Below, piece by piece: positions 51,437 to 59,710 of a DNA stretch of 64,000 nucleotides. The stretch spans positions 62,001 to 126,000 of the forward strand of contig NZ_JBNYXW010000006.1 of assembly GCF_051380875.1 (NCBI RefSeq), read 5' to 3'. Origin of the DNA: Janthinobacterium sp051380875. GTDB taxonomy: Bacteria > Pseudomonadota > Gammaproteobacteria > Burkholderiales > Burkholderiaceae_D. The notes beneath the pieces were generated by a model. It did no database searches. It was not told where the DNA came from and was given only the letters and a program-made list of their open reading frames with translations. The position numbers and the translations under genes were made by a program. Positions within the stretch are counted from its first letter, which is position 1; each line of letters begins with the position of its first letter.

Positions 51437-52773
51437 GGATGAAGGTCACGGTGACGCACTCGCTGCGTGGCCGCCTGCTGTGGTTTTTGCTGGCGGCCAT
51501 CATCATGGCGGCCCTGGCGCAAGCCTCGATCGCCTACCGCAGCGCACTGTACGACGCCGACCAGATTTTTGATTACCACATGCAGCAGATGGCCCTGTCG
51601 CTGCGTTCCGGCGCGCCGCTGGCCAACCACGCGCAAGCCTTGCCGGCCGACCCCGTCAACAATGACATGGTGGTGCAGGTGTGGACCCCGGACGGGGTGC
51701 AGGTGTTCCGCTCGATCACGCGTGCAGAACTGCCGCAGCGCGCCGTGCTGGGCTTTTCGAATGTCAAGGCGAACGGCACCACCTACCGCATCTTCTCCGT
51801 GCAAACAAGTTCCCAGACCGTGCAGATTGCCCAGGACATGGCCGTGCGCAAACGCATGGCCGGCAGCCTGGCGCTGCGCACGGTGGGGCCCATCGCCCTG
51901 ATGGCGCCCATATTGATGCTAGTGGTCTGGTGGGTCGTCAGCGGTTCGCTGGCGCCCGTCGCGCGCGTGCGCAAGCAGGTGGCGGCGCGCCAGGCGGATG
52001 ATCTGTCGCCCGTCTCGGAAGCGGGCTTGCCCGACGAAGTGCGCCCCCTCGTGCATGAATTGAACTTGCTGTTCGGGCGCGTGAAGACGGCATTCGACGC
52101 GCAGCAGCATTTCGTTGCCGACGCCGCGCATGAATTGCGCACGCCGCTGGCGGCCCTGAAACTGCAGGTCGTGAGCCTGGAGCGGGCCGAATCCGAGGAA
52201 AAACGCAGCCTGGCCATTTCGCGCGTCAGCGCCGGCATCGAGCGGGCCACGCGCCTGGTCGAGCAGTTGCTGGTGCTGGCGCGCCAGGAAGCGAGCGCCG
52301 CCAGCGGCGACCAGCTGCAGGCGGTGGATTTGAACGATGTTGTCAAGCGCGCGCTGGGCGACATGGCCGGCATCGCGCAGGCGCGCAAGATCGACCTGGG
52401 CCTGCATCACATGGACCCGGCCAAGGTGGCCGGCCAGGCCGACGCGCTCAATATCATGCTGCGCAACCTGGTCGACAACGCCATCAAGTACACGCCGCAG
52501 GGCGGCACGGTGGATATCGACCTGCGCGCCAGCCCCGCCGGCGTGACCCTGTCGGTGGAAGACAACGGCCCCGGCATCCCACCCGAGGAGCGCGAGCGCG
52601 TCTTCAGCCGCTTCTACCGCGTGCCCGGCACGGACGCCAACGGCAGCGGCCTGGGGCTGGCCATCATCAAGGCCATTGCCGAACGCCATGGCGCGCGCCT
52701 GGTGCTGGATAAATCGGAGCGCCTGGGCGGCCTGTGCGTGCGCGTGGAGTTCCCTGTGCCGCTGAAAAAATGA
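51433..52773 (+). CDS. sensor histidine kinase (QseC/PmrB-like)
   Basis: 446 residues. TM1 is at ~12-34, a periplasmic domain spans ~35-145, and TM2 at ~148-170. A HAMP-like linker leads to the HisKA domain with H233 (AHELRTPLAALKL), then the ATPase domain: N-box RNLVDNAIKYT, G1 box EDNGPGIPPEE, G2 box GSGLGLAIIKAI. It should phosphorylate the OmpR-type regulator overlapping its start. The periplasmic signal is unknown; link to the upstream protease suggests an envelope-stress input. Confidence 0.94.
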   Translation: MRMKVTVTHSLRGRLLWFLLAAIIMAALAQASIAYRSALYDADQIFDYHMQQMALSLRSGAPLANHAQALPADPVNNDMVVQVWTPDGVQVFRSITRAELPQRAVLGFSNVKANGTTYRIFSVQTSSQTVQIAQDMAVRKRMAGSLALRTVGPIALMAPILMLVVWWVVSGSLAPVARVRKQVAARQADDLSPVSEAGLPDEVRPLVHELNLLFGRVKTAFDAQQHFVADAAHELRTPLAALKLQVVSLERAESEEKRSLAISRVSAGIERATRLVEQLLVLARQEASAASGDQLQAVDLNDVVKRALGDMAGIAQARKIDLGLHHMDPAKVAGQADALNIMLRNLVDNAIKYTPQGGTVDIDLRASPAGVTLSVEDNGPGIPPEERERVFSRFYRVPGTDANGSGLGLAIIKAIAERHGARLVLDKSERLGGLCVRVEFPVPLKK

Positions 52774-52891
52774 GGCTCGCTGCCATCCTGAACTGACCGA
52801 TCTTTACTCTGTTGCATTGACGTGCGCGTCGTGGGCCTATATTGTCTGCGGAACAAGCAAAATCAAGCAAAATCAATGAACGGAGCGCAGC

Positions 52892-54046
52892 ATGCAGAAG
52901 ATCGGCTTTTCAGGCACCCTCGACCCCATCACCAACGGCCACATGTGGGTGATCGGCGAAGCGCGTTCGCTCGCCGACGAGGTGATCGTCTTCCTGTCGC
53001 AAAACCCCGCCAAGAAGCCCCAGTTCCCCGCCGAAGACCGCAAGCGCATCATCGAGCAGAGTGCGCGCGAGTGCGGCTGGGATAATGTGGAGGTGGTCAT
53101 CGTCAAGGGCGACTACACGGCGCGCGCGGCGAAAAAGCACGGCTGCGACTACCTGATACGGGGCATCCGCACGACGGCCGATTTCGACTATGAAAACCTG
53201 ATCCAGCAAACCAATGTGGATGTGCTGCAGGGCGCCAAGACCATCTTTGTGATGCCGCCGCGCGACTTAGGCTCCGTCAGCTCCAGCTTCGTCAAGGCGC
53301 TGGAAGGTCCCGTGGGCTGGAACTGGACCATGAAGAAATTCGTCCCCGGCCCCGCCTACCAGGCCTGGATACTCGACTGCCTGCGCAAGGAGTGGCAAGC
53401 GCTGTGGAACTACACCACCGTTTCGGAGGCCGACATCGCCCTGTTTGATCACTGGTTCGCCCACCTGACAGGGCCGCAGGCGTATGGCGGCTTTGATCGC
53501 CACTATCACAACCTCGACCACCTGGTGCACGGCTTGTCGGAAATTCGCGTCTGGGCCGACAATACCTATGCCTCGCAACGCGACAGCGCGCTGGTGAAAA
53601 AAGCCTTCTGGTTCCACGACGCCGTCTACAGCCACGACGAAGACGCGCTGTATTCCAGCGAAGAGGCCAGCGCCCAGCTGTGGCTGGCCAGCGGCCTGGA
53701 CGCGGGCGACAACGCTGATGTAGCGCAATTGATACGCGCCACCGACCATTTCCAGGGCCCCGGCATCAGCCACGCGCTGAAAGACACCATGCTGAGCGCC
53801 GACCTGGCCATCCTGGGCCAGGACGACGAGGTGTATCAAGCCTACACGCACGCCATCGGCCGCGAATACGCGCATGTAGACCCGGTGCGCTTCAAGCAGC
53901 AGCGCGGCCAGGCCTTGCAGCATTTATGTGGCAAGGCGCAGGCGGGGCAGCTGTTTGGCGATGCGTATTTTGCCAACCAGTATAACGAGCGGGCGATTGA
54001 GAACATGCAGAAAGAAATCGCGGTGCTGGCGGGCGGCTGCGTTTAA
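52892..54046 (+). CDS. CoaD-like nucleotidyltransferase fused to an HD-type phosphohydrolase domain
   Basis: 384 residues from ATG 52892 (GGAG ahead). Residues 1-~165 match phosphopantetheine adenylyltransferase CoaD: GTLDPITNGH, KKPQFPAEDRKRII, LIRGIRTTADFDYE and the SVSSSFVKAL segment. This region should join ATP with 4'-phosphopantetheine, or a related substrate. Residues ~185-380 form an HD-superfamily domain, with HYHNLDH (H204, H206, H210), WFHDAVY (H242-D243) and a downstream TDHF. Stand-alone HD proteins of this type are known as predicted metal-dependent phosphohydrolases. I recall CoaD as a single-domain protein of ~160 residues, so the fusion is unusual. The frame is continuous with no sign of an error. 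Confidence 0.88.
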   Translation: MQKIGFSGTLDPITNGHMWVIGEARSLADEVIVFLSQNPAKKPQFPAEDRKRIIEQSARECGWDNVEVVIVKGDYTARAAKKHGCDYLIRGIRTTADFDYENLIQQTNVDVLQGAKTIFVMPPRDLGSVSSSFVKALEGPVGWNWTMKKFVPGPAYQAWILDCLRKEWQALWNYTTVSEADIALFDHWFAHLTGPQAYGGFDRHYHNLDHLVHGLSEIRVWADNTYASQRDSALVKKAFWFHDAVYSHDEDALYSSEEASAQLWLASGLDAGDNADVAQLIRATDHFQGPGISHALKDTMLSADLAILGQDDEVYQAYTHAIGREYAHVDPVRFKQQRGQALQHLCGKAQAGQLFGDAYFANQYNERAIENMQKEIAVLAGGCV

Positions 54047-54648
54047 GGGCTGGCGTTCGCCGCATGCAGCAGCGCATCATCGAGCCGGTCATTGCCCCAG
54101 AATAGTTCTCCCGCGCAGATGAAGCTGGGCGCGCCGAACAGGCCCTGCGCTTGCGCCTGCTGCGTCTGGCGGCGCAGGCGCAGCTTGTTGTCCTGTGTCA
54201 AAGCCAGGGCCAGGATGGCGGGCGCTTCCAGCCCCAGCCCGATCAATACCGCGCTGACCGCGTCAACGTTGTCGATATCGCGGTCGGCGGCAAAATTCAT
54301 CGTCATCATGCGCTGCGCAAACGGCGCGATCCAGCCCTGGTCTGCGCCGATCATGGCGACGCGCATGGGCAGCAGGGCCGTGCGGGGAAAGCTGCTGGGC
54401 TGGCGCCACGGCAAGCCGTATTTAGCGCACTGGCGTGCCATGTCGCGCCAGGTGTAGTCGCCCTTGCGCTGTTGCAGCACGAACGGTGATGTTTCCCAGC
54501 CCAGTTCCTTGAAGAGCACGCCCAGCAAAAAGGGCTTCCAGAGGATTTTGACCTCCCTTTCACGCGCAAGTTCCTCGATGCGCATGGCGCTCAGGTAGCT
54601 GTAGTTGCTGCCGAAATCGAACCAGAATTCCAGTGTGGCCGGGGGCAT
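54043..54648 (-). CDS. 2-hydroxychromene-2-carboxylate isomerase-like DsbA-fold protein
   Basis: 201 residues from ATG 54648 (MPPATLEFWFDFGSNYSYLSAMRIEELA). The thioredoxin-like kappa-GST/DsbA fold is indicated by FWFDFGSNYSYL with the catalytic-type Ser, KPFLLGVLF and the C-terminal GLFGAPSFICAGELFWGNDRLDDAL. These enzymes use glutathione to isomerise 2-hydroxychromene-2-carboxylate in naphthalene-type breakdown, but many homologues have other roles. No aromatic catabolic genes are nearby. It is convergent with the CoaD-HD gene by four bases. Confidence 0.88.
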   Translation of the reverse strand: MPPATLEFWFDFGSNYSYLSAMRIEELAREREVKILWKPFLLGVLFKELGWETSPFVLQQRKGDYTWRDMARQCAKYGLPWRQPSSFPRTALLPMRVAMIGADQGWIAPFAQRMMTMNFAADRDIDNVDAVSAVLIGLGLEAPAILALALTQDNKLRLRRQTQQAQAQGLFGAPSFICAGELFWGNDRLDDALLHAANASP

Positions 54649-54797
54649 GGCATCGCTTTCATGATGGTGACGCAGATTGCATCTTACATGGATGGCAAAC
54701 GCGTTACAGTGCCAGGGGCCGCTACCGGCCAATAGCAGACGGTCGCTAGTTTGACCACTATGCAATGGTGCCTTTCAGAAACCACTCTTCAGTCCGT

Positions 54798-55532
54798 TCA
54801 AGCAGTGACAGCCCGGTTTCGCATGACCATATCGTCGTGCGTCAACTTGCCATAACCCGCCATGAACTCCTTGATCAGCATTTCGCGATTCGTCGGAGCG
54901 CGCGCTTTGTCGGCAGTCGCCAGCGCAGATGCCAGCTCGTCGGAAGTCAGTTCCGTGCAATAAGCCGGGGTGCCGGGCTGCTGTCGCCAGGATTCGGCGA
55001 GCGTGCCAGCGTCCAGCGCGTCGAACCCGGTAATCCTCACAAGCTGCATGGCTATTTCTTTCGCTTTTGCGTCGTCACCCGCGACTGGAACGGCAATGCG
55101 TGCGGGCGAGCTTTCCGGCTTGCCATTCTCCGAAAAGGTGTGGGACAGCACTGCATTCCATGCCTTGATGACAGGCCGGCCAATTTGTTCGCTCACCCAC
55201 ACGCTTTCGGGTTTTCCGTGATCGACTTCGCCGATCGCGCCATCGCGGAAAGGGTAGTAGTTCGATGTATCGATGACAACGACTCCTGTTGGAACACGAC
55301 TGAAAAGGTCAGCCAGGTCGGCATACTTCGCGAAGGGAATGGATAGCACAATCACGTCAACGTCATCCACCGCCTGTTCCTTGCTGACGGCGGCAACCCC
55401 GAGGTCACGGGCAAGGTCGCGGATCGTTTCCGGTCCTCTCGAATTGGCCAACTTCACATCGTGACCGCTAGCGGCAAGTTTTTTTGCAACGGTTGCACCA
55501 ATATTGCCGGCGCCGATAATTCCGATCTTCAT
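54798..55532 (-). CDS. NAD(P)-binding oxidoreductase (F420-dependent NADP reductase-like)
   Basis: 244 residues from ATG 55532, with GGAGA eight bases ahead. The Rossmann fingerprint is IGIIGAGNIGATVAKKLAASGHDVKLANSRG, typical of the NADP oxidoreductase coenzyme-F420-dependent family. The SIPFAKYADL and VVVIDTSNYYP segments support this. It is 34 bases downstream of the MarR gene and probably co-transcribed with it. The substrate is unknown; redox or electrophile stress is likely from context. Its codon use looks less GC-rich than its neighbours. Confidence 0.88.
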   Translation of the reverse strand: MKIGIIGAGNIGATVAKKLAASGHDVKLANSRGPETIRDLARDLGVAAVSKEQAVDDVDVIVLSIPFAKYADLADLFSRVPTGVVVIDTSNYYPFRDGAIGEVDHGKPESVWVSEQIGRPVIKAWNAVLSHTFSENGKPESSPARIAVPVAGDDAKAKEIAMQLVRITGFDALDAGTLAESWRQQPGTPAYCTELTSDELASALATADKARAPTNREMLIKEFMAGYGKLTHDDMVMRNRAVTA

Positions 55533-55566
55533 ATGAATATTCTCCATGGGTTGTTGAGTGCGACGC

Positions 55567-56010
55567 TCAGTCGTTAGGGGGACGTGCGAGTACGTCAAGT
55601 GTGTTGCGCAGTTCGGCCAAGCCAGTATCGGTGAACTGGCAGGCGGTATTGATCTTGTCGGTGACGCCCCAGACCTCATTGCGCATGGCTTGCGCCGCAT
55701 CAGTAAGGTTGATGAGAACACGCCGTTCGTCGGCTGGATCGCGTATCCGTGTGACCATACCGGATACTTCAAGGCGCTTGAGCAGGGGTGTGATCGTGCC
55801 GGTGTCCATATCGAGCTTTGTCCCCAACTCTCCCACGGACCTCGGCGCGCTGTTGAAAAGATCGAGCACCACAAGGTATTGCGGAAAGGTTAGCCCAAAC
55901 GGTTCGAGGAGGGGCTTATGCAGCCGTGCCATGCGATTGGCGGCGCCGTAGAGTGCGAAGGAAATTTGCTGGCCTACCTCGCGGCGAGCGTCAGATCTGG
56001 TCTTGCTCAT
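55567..56010 (-). CDS. MarR-family transcriptional regulator
   Basis: 147 residues. The winged helix-turn-helix (~45-115; LTFPQYLVVLDLFNSAPRSVGELGTKLDMDTGTITPLLKRLEVSGMVTRIRDPADERRVLINLT) is flanked by dimerisation helices. The pattern is near OhrR-type MarR proteins, but the redox Cys expected near the N-terminus is absent. Two palindromic boxes lie just upstream, so it probably represses itself and the downstream oxidoreductase. Confidence 0.92.
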   Translation of the reverse strand: MSKTRSDARREVGQQISFALYGAANRMARLHKPLLEPFGLTFPQYLVVLDLFNSAPRSVGELGTKLDMDTGTITPLLKRLEVSGMVTRIRDPADERRVLINLTDAAQAMRNEVWGVTDKINTACQFTDTGLAELRNTLDVLARPPND

Positions 56011-56018
56011 GAGTTTTC

Positions 56019-56045
56019 CTAGTGCACTAGTATCTAGTGCGCTAG
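56019..56045. promoter_or_regulatory. paired palindromic operators upstream of the MarR gene
   Basis: CTAGTGCACTAG (56019-56030) is a perfect palindrome. CTAGTGCGCTAG (56034-56045) is a near copy 15 bases away. They lie directly upstream of the MarR start and suit binding of one or two MarR dimers. Confidence 0.75.
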
Positions 56046-56229
56046 ACTATATCATTGATGCTTGTTTCACGCACAAGGCCGCTGTTTACAGGTAGGCCAT
56101 TTAAGCGCTCAGCAAGGGCCGCTTTGGGACGCAAGCAGCCTCTCATCAAGCTCCCGCTATGACGACAGCTGAAAAGAACAGCGGCTGCCGATGTTGGCGC
56201 AGCCGCAGACACTGATACTGGACGTCAGC

Positions 56230-58632
56230 TTAAAACTTCACCCACAGCCGCCCGAAGTACGACGCGCCATTCAGGCCGAACTGCACGCTGTCGTACTTGA
56301 AACCGTTGTCCGTTTCGTCCGCGTTCTGCGTGGTGGGCTTGACGTTGAAGATGTTGTTGCCGCCGAAAGTGATCTTGGTGTTTTTGTTAATGCTGTAGGT
56401 GAAGCTCAGATCGGCCGAGGTCTTGGCTGCATAGCGGGCGTTGGGTACGCCTTCGGCCGTGCCGCTGAAGGTACCCAGGGTTTGCGGGCCAAAGTAGATG
56501 ATGCGCAAGTCGGACTCCAGCTTGCCCGTGATGTAGTCGAAACCCAAGGTGGCTTTCGCGCGCGGGCCGCCCTGCTCGATGAACAGGCGTTCGCGTTCGG
56601 ACAGCAGCACGTCTTCAAAGCCGGTCAGCGAAGCCGGCGTCTTGACTTTCGTCACTTCCGTCTTGCTCAGATTTAAAGCCAGGAAGGTGTTCAGGCGGTT
56701 GCCGGCCAGCTCGCCCTTGTGCGAAGCTGTCAGGTCCAGGCCGCGCGTGCGCGTGTCGATGGAGTTGACGAAAAATTGCGCTTCGCCCACGCCCAGCAGG
56801 GCCAGGCGCGCCGCCAGGTCCGGGTAATTGTCGGCATTGAAGCGGCCTGACAGCACGATGCGGTCCTTGATCTTGATGTTGTACAGGTCGGCCGTCACGG
56901 AAATGGCTTGCGTCGGCGTCCAGGTGGTGCCGAAGGTAAAGCTGGTGGATTTTTCTTCCTTCAGTTTCGGGATGCCGGCCGCATTGGCCACCGCGCCGCC
57001 GTTGGGCGCCAGCACCACGTCGGTGGGTACGCCGCCGATGAAGTCCGTGAAGGTGGACGAGAAATACACTTGCTGCAACGATGGCGCGCGGAAACCCGTG
57101 CTGGCCGAGCCGCGCAGCAGCACGTTAGTCGCCACCTTGTAGCTGGCGGCCAGCTTGCCCGTCACGGTGGAGCCGAAATCGCTGAACTTCTCGTAGCGCA
57201 GGGCCGCTTGCGTTTTCAATCGATTCGTCCACTCCAGTTCCACGTCGCCATAGGCGGCGATGCTGTGGCGTTTGGCCTTGATGGCGTCGCCGGGCTGGAA
57301 GCCGGGGAAGCCCTGGCTGCCCGCGTTGCCGCCCACGCCCACGCCGTCCGCGTCGCTGTAGGAGCCCGGTTCGCCGGCCATGATCTTGTATTGCTCGCTG
57401 CGGTATTCGGCGCCGAAGGCCACGTTCATGCCGCTCATCACTGTGTCGTAATAACGGCTGAAATCGGCGTTGCTGGTCAGTTGCTGGAACGAGAAGCCGC
57501 CCGCGTCAAAGCTGCTGGCGCTGACACCCTTGCCGCCATTCAATAAATCGAGGTTGGCGATGGAGGCGTTCAGGGTATGGCTGATGTCGTAGCGCATCTT
57601 GTTGTAGCCATAGGTTTGCGAGAAATCTGCATGCCATTCGCCGATCTGGCTGCGGTGGCCGAGGGTGGCGTACTGGTCGTCGATCTTGCCGTTGATGAAA
57701 GGCACGAAGCCGTCCGGGTACATGGCGGCCGAGTTGCGCGATGGAATGTCGTCGCTGCCGATGCCGCCCCGGCCGAACGCGGCGCTGGACGCGTCGCGCG
57801 TCTGCACACCGGCCGTGAAGTACAGCTTGCCGGTGGCGCTGGTGGCGTAGTCGCCATTCACATACAGCGTCTTGTTTTGCGACTTGGTATCGCCGATGAT
57901 GCGCATGCTGTCCGCGTCGGCGCGGTTCGAGCGGCCCCGGTCCAAGTATTCGCCCGTGATGGCGATGACGCCTTTGTCGCCCAGCGCGATGCCGCAGTAG
58001 GCCGAGGTCAGGTAATTCTTGCCATCGCCTTCCGAATACTGGCTGTAGCCGGCCACCGCTTCGCAGCCCAGGCTTTTCTTCAGTTCAATGTCGATCACGC
58101 CGGCAATGGCGTCCGAGCCGTACTGGGCGGCGGCGCCGTCGCGCAGCACTTGCACGTTCTTGATCGCCAGCAAGGGAATCGCATTCATGTCCGTGCCCGT
58201 GTTGCCGCGGTTGCGCGCGCCGAACAGGTTGACCAGGGCCGTCGTGTGGCGCCGCTTGCCGTTGACCAGCACCAGCGTCTGGTCGGAACCGAGGCCGCGC
58301 AGGGCGGCAGAATCGATCAGGTCGGCGCCGTCGGCGCCCGTCTGGCGGGTGGAGTTGAACGAGGGCGAGATGTATTGCAGCGATTGCGCCAGGTCGAATT
58401 GTCCGCCTTGCTCGGCCACTTTGGAAATGGGAATGATATCGACCGGCACCATGGTGTCCGTGGCAGAACTGGCGACGCGGCGCGAGCCGACCACGCTGAC
58501 CGTTTGCACGGGGCCCTCCGAGGCCGCCGGGTCATTGCTCTGCGCCATGGCGGTGGGGCTGAAGGCGGCCAGGGCGGCGCTGCCGTACAGGCTGATGAGG
58601 ACTGCTTTACGCAAGGTAGTGAGGGTCGGCAC
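56230..58632 (-). CDS. TonB-dependent outer membrane receptor
   Basis: 800 residues from GTG 58632, with GGAGA seven bases ahead; a longer frame starts at GTG 58668. A signal peptide (VLISLYGSAALAAFSPTAMAQ) precedes the plug domain (~50-160; VQTVSVVGSRR, LRGLGSDQTLVLVNGKRR, IKNVQVLRDGAAAQYGSDAIAGVIDIELKK) and a 22-stranded barrel ending in Phe. The TonB box is probably QTVSVVG. It imports an unknown substrate; no regulator or binding protein is beside it. Confidence 0.94.
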   Translation of the reverse strand: MPTLTTLRKAVLISLYGSAALAAFSPTAMAQSNDPAASEGPVQTVSVVGSRRVASSATDTMVPVDIIPISKVAEQGGQFDLAQSLQYISPSFNSTRQTGADGADLIDSAALRGLGSDQTLVLVNGKRRHTTALVNLFGARNRGNTGTDMNAIPLLAIKNVQVLRDGAAAQYGSDAIAGVIDIELKKSLGCEAVAGYSQYSEGDGKNYLTSAYCGIALGDKGVIAITGEYLDRGRSNRADADSMRIIGDTKSQNKTLYVNGDYATSATGKLYFTAGVQTRDASSAAFGRGGIGSDDIPSRNSAAMYPDGFVPFINGKIDDQYATLGHRSQIGEWHADFSQTYGYNKMRYDISHTLNASIANLDLLNGGKGVSASSFDAGGFSFQQLTSNADFSRYYDTVMSGMNVAFGAEYRSEQYKIMAGEPGSYSDADGVGVGGNAGSQGFPGFQPGDAIKAKRHSIAAYGDVELEWTNRLKTQAALRYEKFSDFGSTVTGKLAASYKVATNVLLRGSASTGFRAPSLQQVYFSSTFTDFIGGVPTDVVLAPNGGAVANAAGIPKLKEEKSTSFTFGTTWTPTQAISVTADLYNIKIKDRIVLSGRFNADNYPDLAARLALLGVGEAQFFVNSIDTRTRGLDLTASHKGELAGNRLNTFLALNLSKTEVTKVKTPASLTGFEDVLLSERERLFIEQGGPRAKATLGFDYITGKLESDLRIIYFGPQTLGTFSGTAEGVPNARYAAKTSADLSFTYSINKNTKITFGGNNIFNVKPTTQNADETDNGFKYDSVQFGLNGASYFGRLWVKF

Positions 58633-58807
58633 GCAGTATCTCCAAGTGGTATGGTCATTATTTCTCACTCGATTCTAGTGCCATCATTTCATTATTCACC
58701 AGCGATACTTTGTTTTGTTATTACAAATTCCTGGTAACTGTTGTTTCCTGGTTGATTATCTTTTTCTCACCTGTTTACTTGCCTTGCGCTGGTGCGCCAT
58801 GCCCCAT

Positions 58808-59611
58808 TCAGGTGCTGCTTTGCACCATGCCGCCCACCCAGATTTTCCCTTCGCCTGGCGACGTTTGCACCTGGATCAAACAAGGTTGCTGCGTCACGTG
58901 GCCCTGATGCAGGCTCAGCGATTGTTGCAAGTGCCATGCCAGCGCGCCCGCCGCCACGCCCGTGGCGCTGTCTTCCTGTGCGGGATCGGGGTGGTTGAAG
59001 TTACGCCCCTCGTACTCGTTCTCGCCGATGCGGCAATATGCATAGCAGCCGCTGACCTGATGCAAGGCGCTCCAGTCGGCGATCAATTCCAGGTTCGGCC
59101 GCAGCGCGCGCAGGGTGGTGCGGTCGGCCACTTCCAGCAGCAGCTTCGGGCTGCCGACGGAGGCGATGATGGGTGGCGACAGCAAGTGCATGTGCTGGCC
59201 CATCAGTTCCGACGCGATATACCGCTCGATGGTCAGTGCTGGTGCCGGCTGTGGTGACAGGCCAATAAATAATCCATTCGACAGGCCTGCTTCGCGCCGC
59301 ACCAGTTGCAATGTTTGCCCGCGCATGGCGGTCGTGACCGTCAGCGTAGCCGGTGCGCCGGGCGCCGTCAGCAGCACATGCGTGGCCGCCAGGGTGGCGT
59401 GCAGGCACAGCGGACTGCGCGTGTGCGGATAAAAATAGTCGAGCACGATACTGCCATCCGCTTGCCGGTCGATGAAGACGCAGGCGCTGACCTGGCGCTC
59501 GCGGGCAAAGCGCTGGCGCTCAGTCTCGCTCGCGTGGTTATTTTCCACCACCAGGGCGGGATTGCCGCCGCCGGCTTCGGCGCCGAAACATTTTAAAAGG
59601 TGAACGGTCAT
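58808..59611 (-). CDS. PhzF-family isomerase-like protein
   Basis: 267 residues from ATG 59611 (MTVHLLKCFGAEAGGGNPALVV). The PhzF fold is supported by GGGNPALVVENN, HTRSPLCLHATLAATHVLL and the C-terminal NPDPAQEDSATGVAAGALAWHL. In phenazine synthesis PhzF isomerises a dihydroxyanthranilate derivative, but most homologues have unknown roles. The catalytic Glu expected near residue 45 is not clear. It is divergent from dnaE2 and shares its upstream region. Confidence 0.85.
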   Translation of the reverse strand: MTVHLLKCFGAEAGGGNPALVVENNHASETERQRFARERQVSACVFIDRQADGSIVLDYFYPHTRSPLCLHATLAATHVLLTAPGAPATLTVTTAMRGQTLQLVRREAGLSNGLFIGLSPQPAPALTIERYIASELMGQHMHLLSPPIIASVGSPKLLLEVADRTTLRALRPNLELIADWSALHQVSGCYAYCRIGENEYEGRNFNHPDPAQEDSATGVAAGALAWHLQQSLSLHQGHVTQQPCLIQVQTSPGEGKIWVGGMVQSST

Positions 59612-59679
59612 GGTGAGCGGTGGGAAAAGGTAAAACCTCAGCATAAACGATAAGCGCGATGCCATATGCGTATAATATA

Positions 59680-59695
59680 CTGTGTTTATATACAG
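59680..59695. promoter_or_regulatory. LexA (SOS) box upstream of dnaE2
   Basis: CTGTGTTTATATACAG fits CTGT-N8-ACAG. It lies just after a -10-like TATAAT (59671-59676) and 15 bases before the dnaE2 start, so LexA would block transcription. Confidence 0.85.
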
Positions 59696-59710
59696 TTATT
59701 GAGGTAGATC

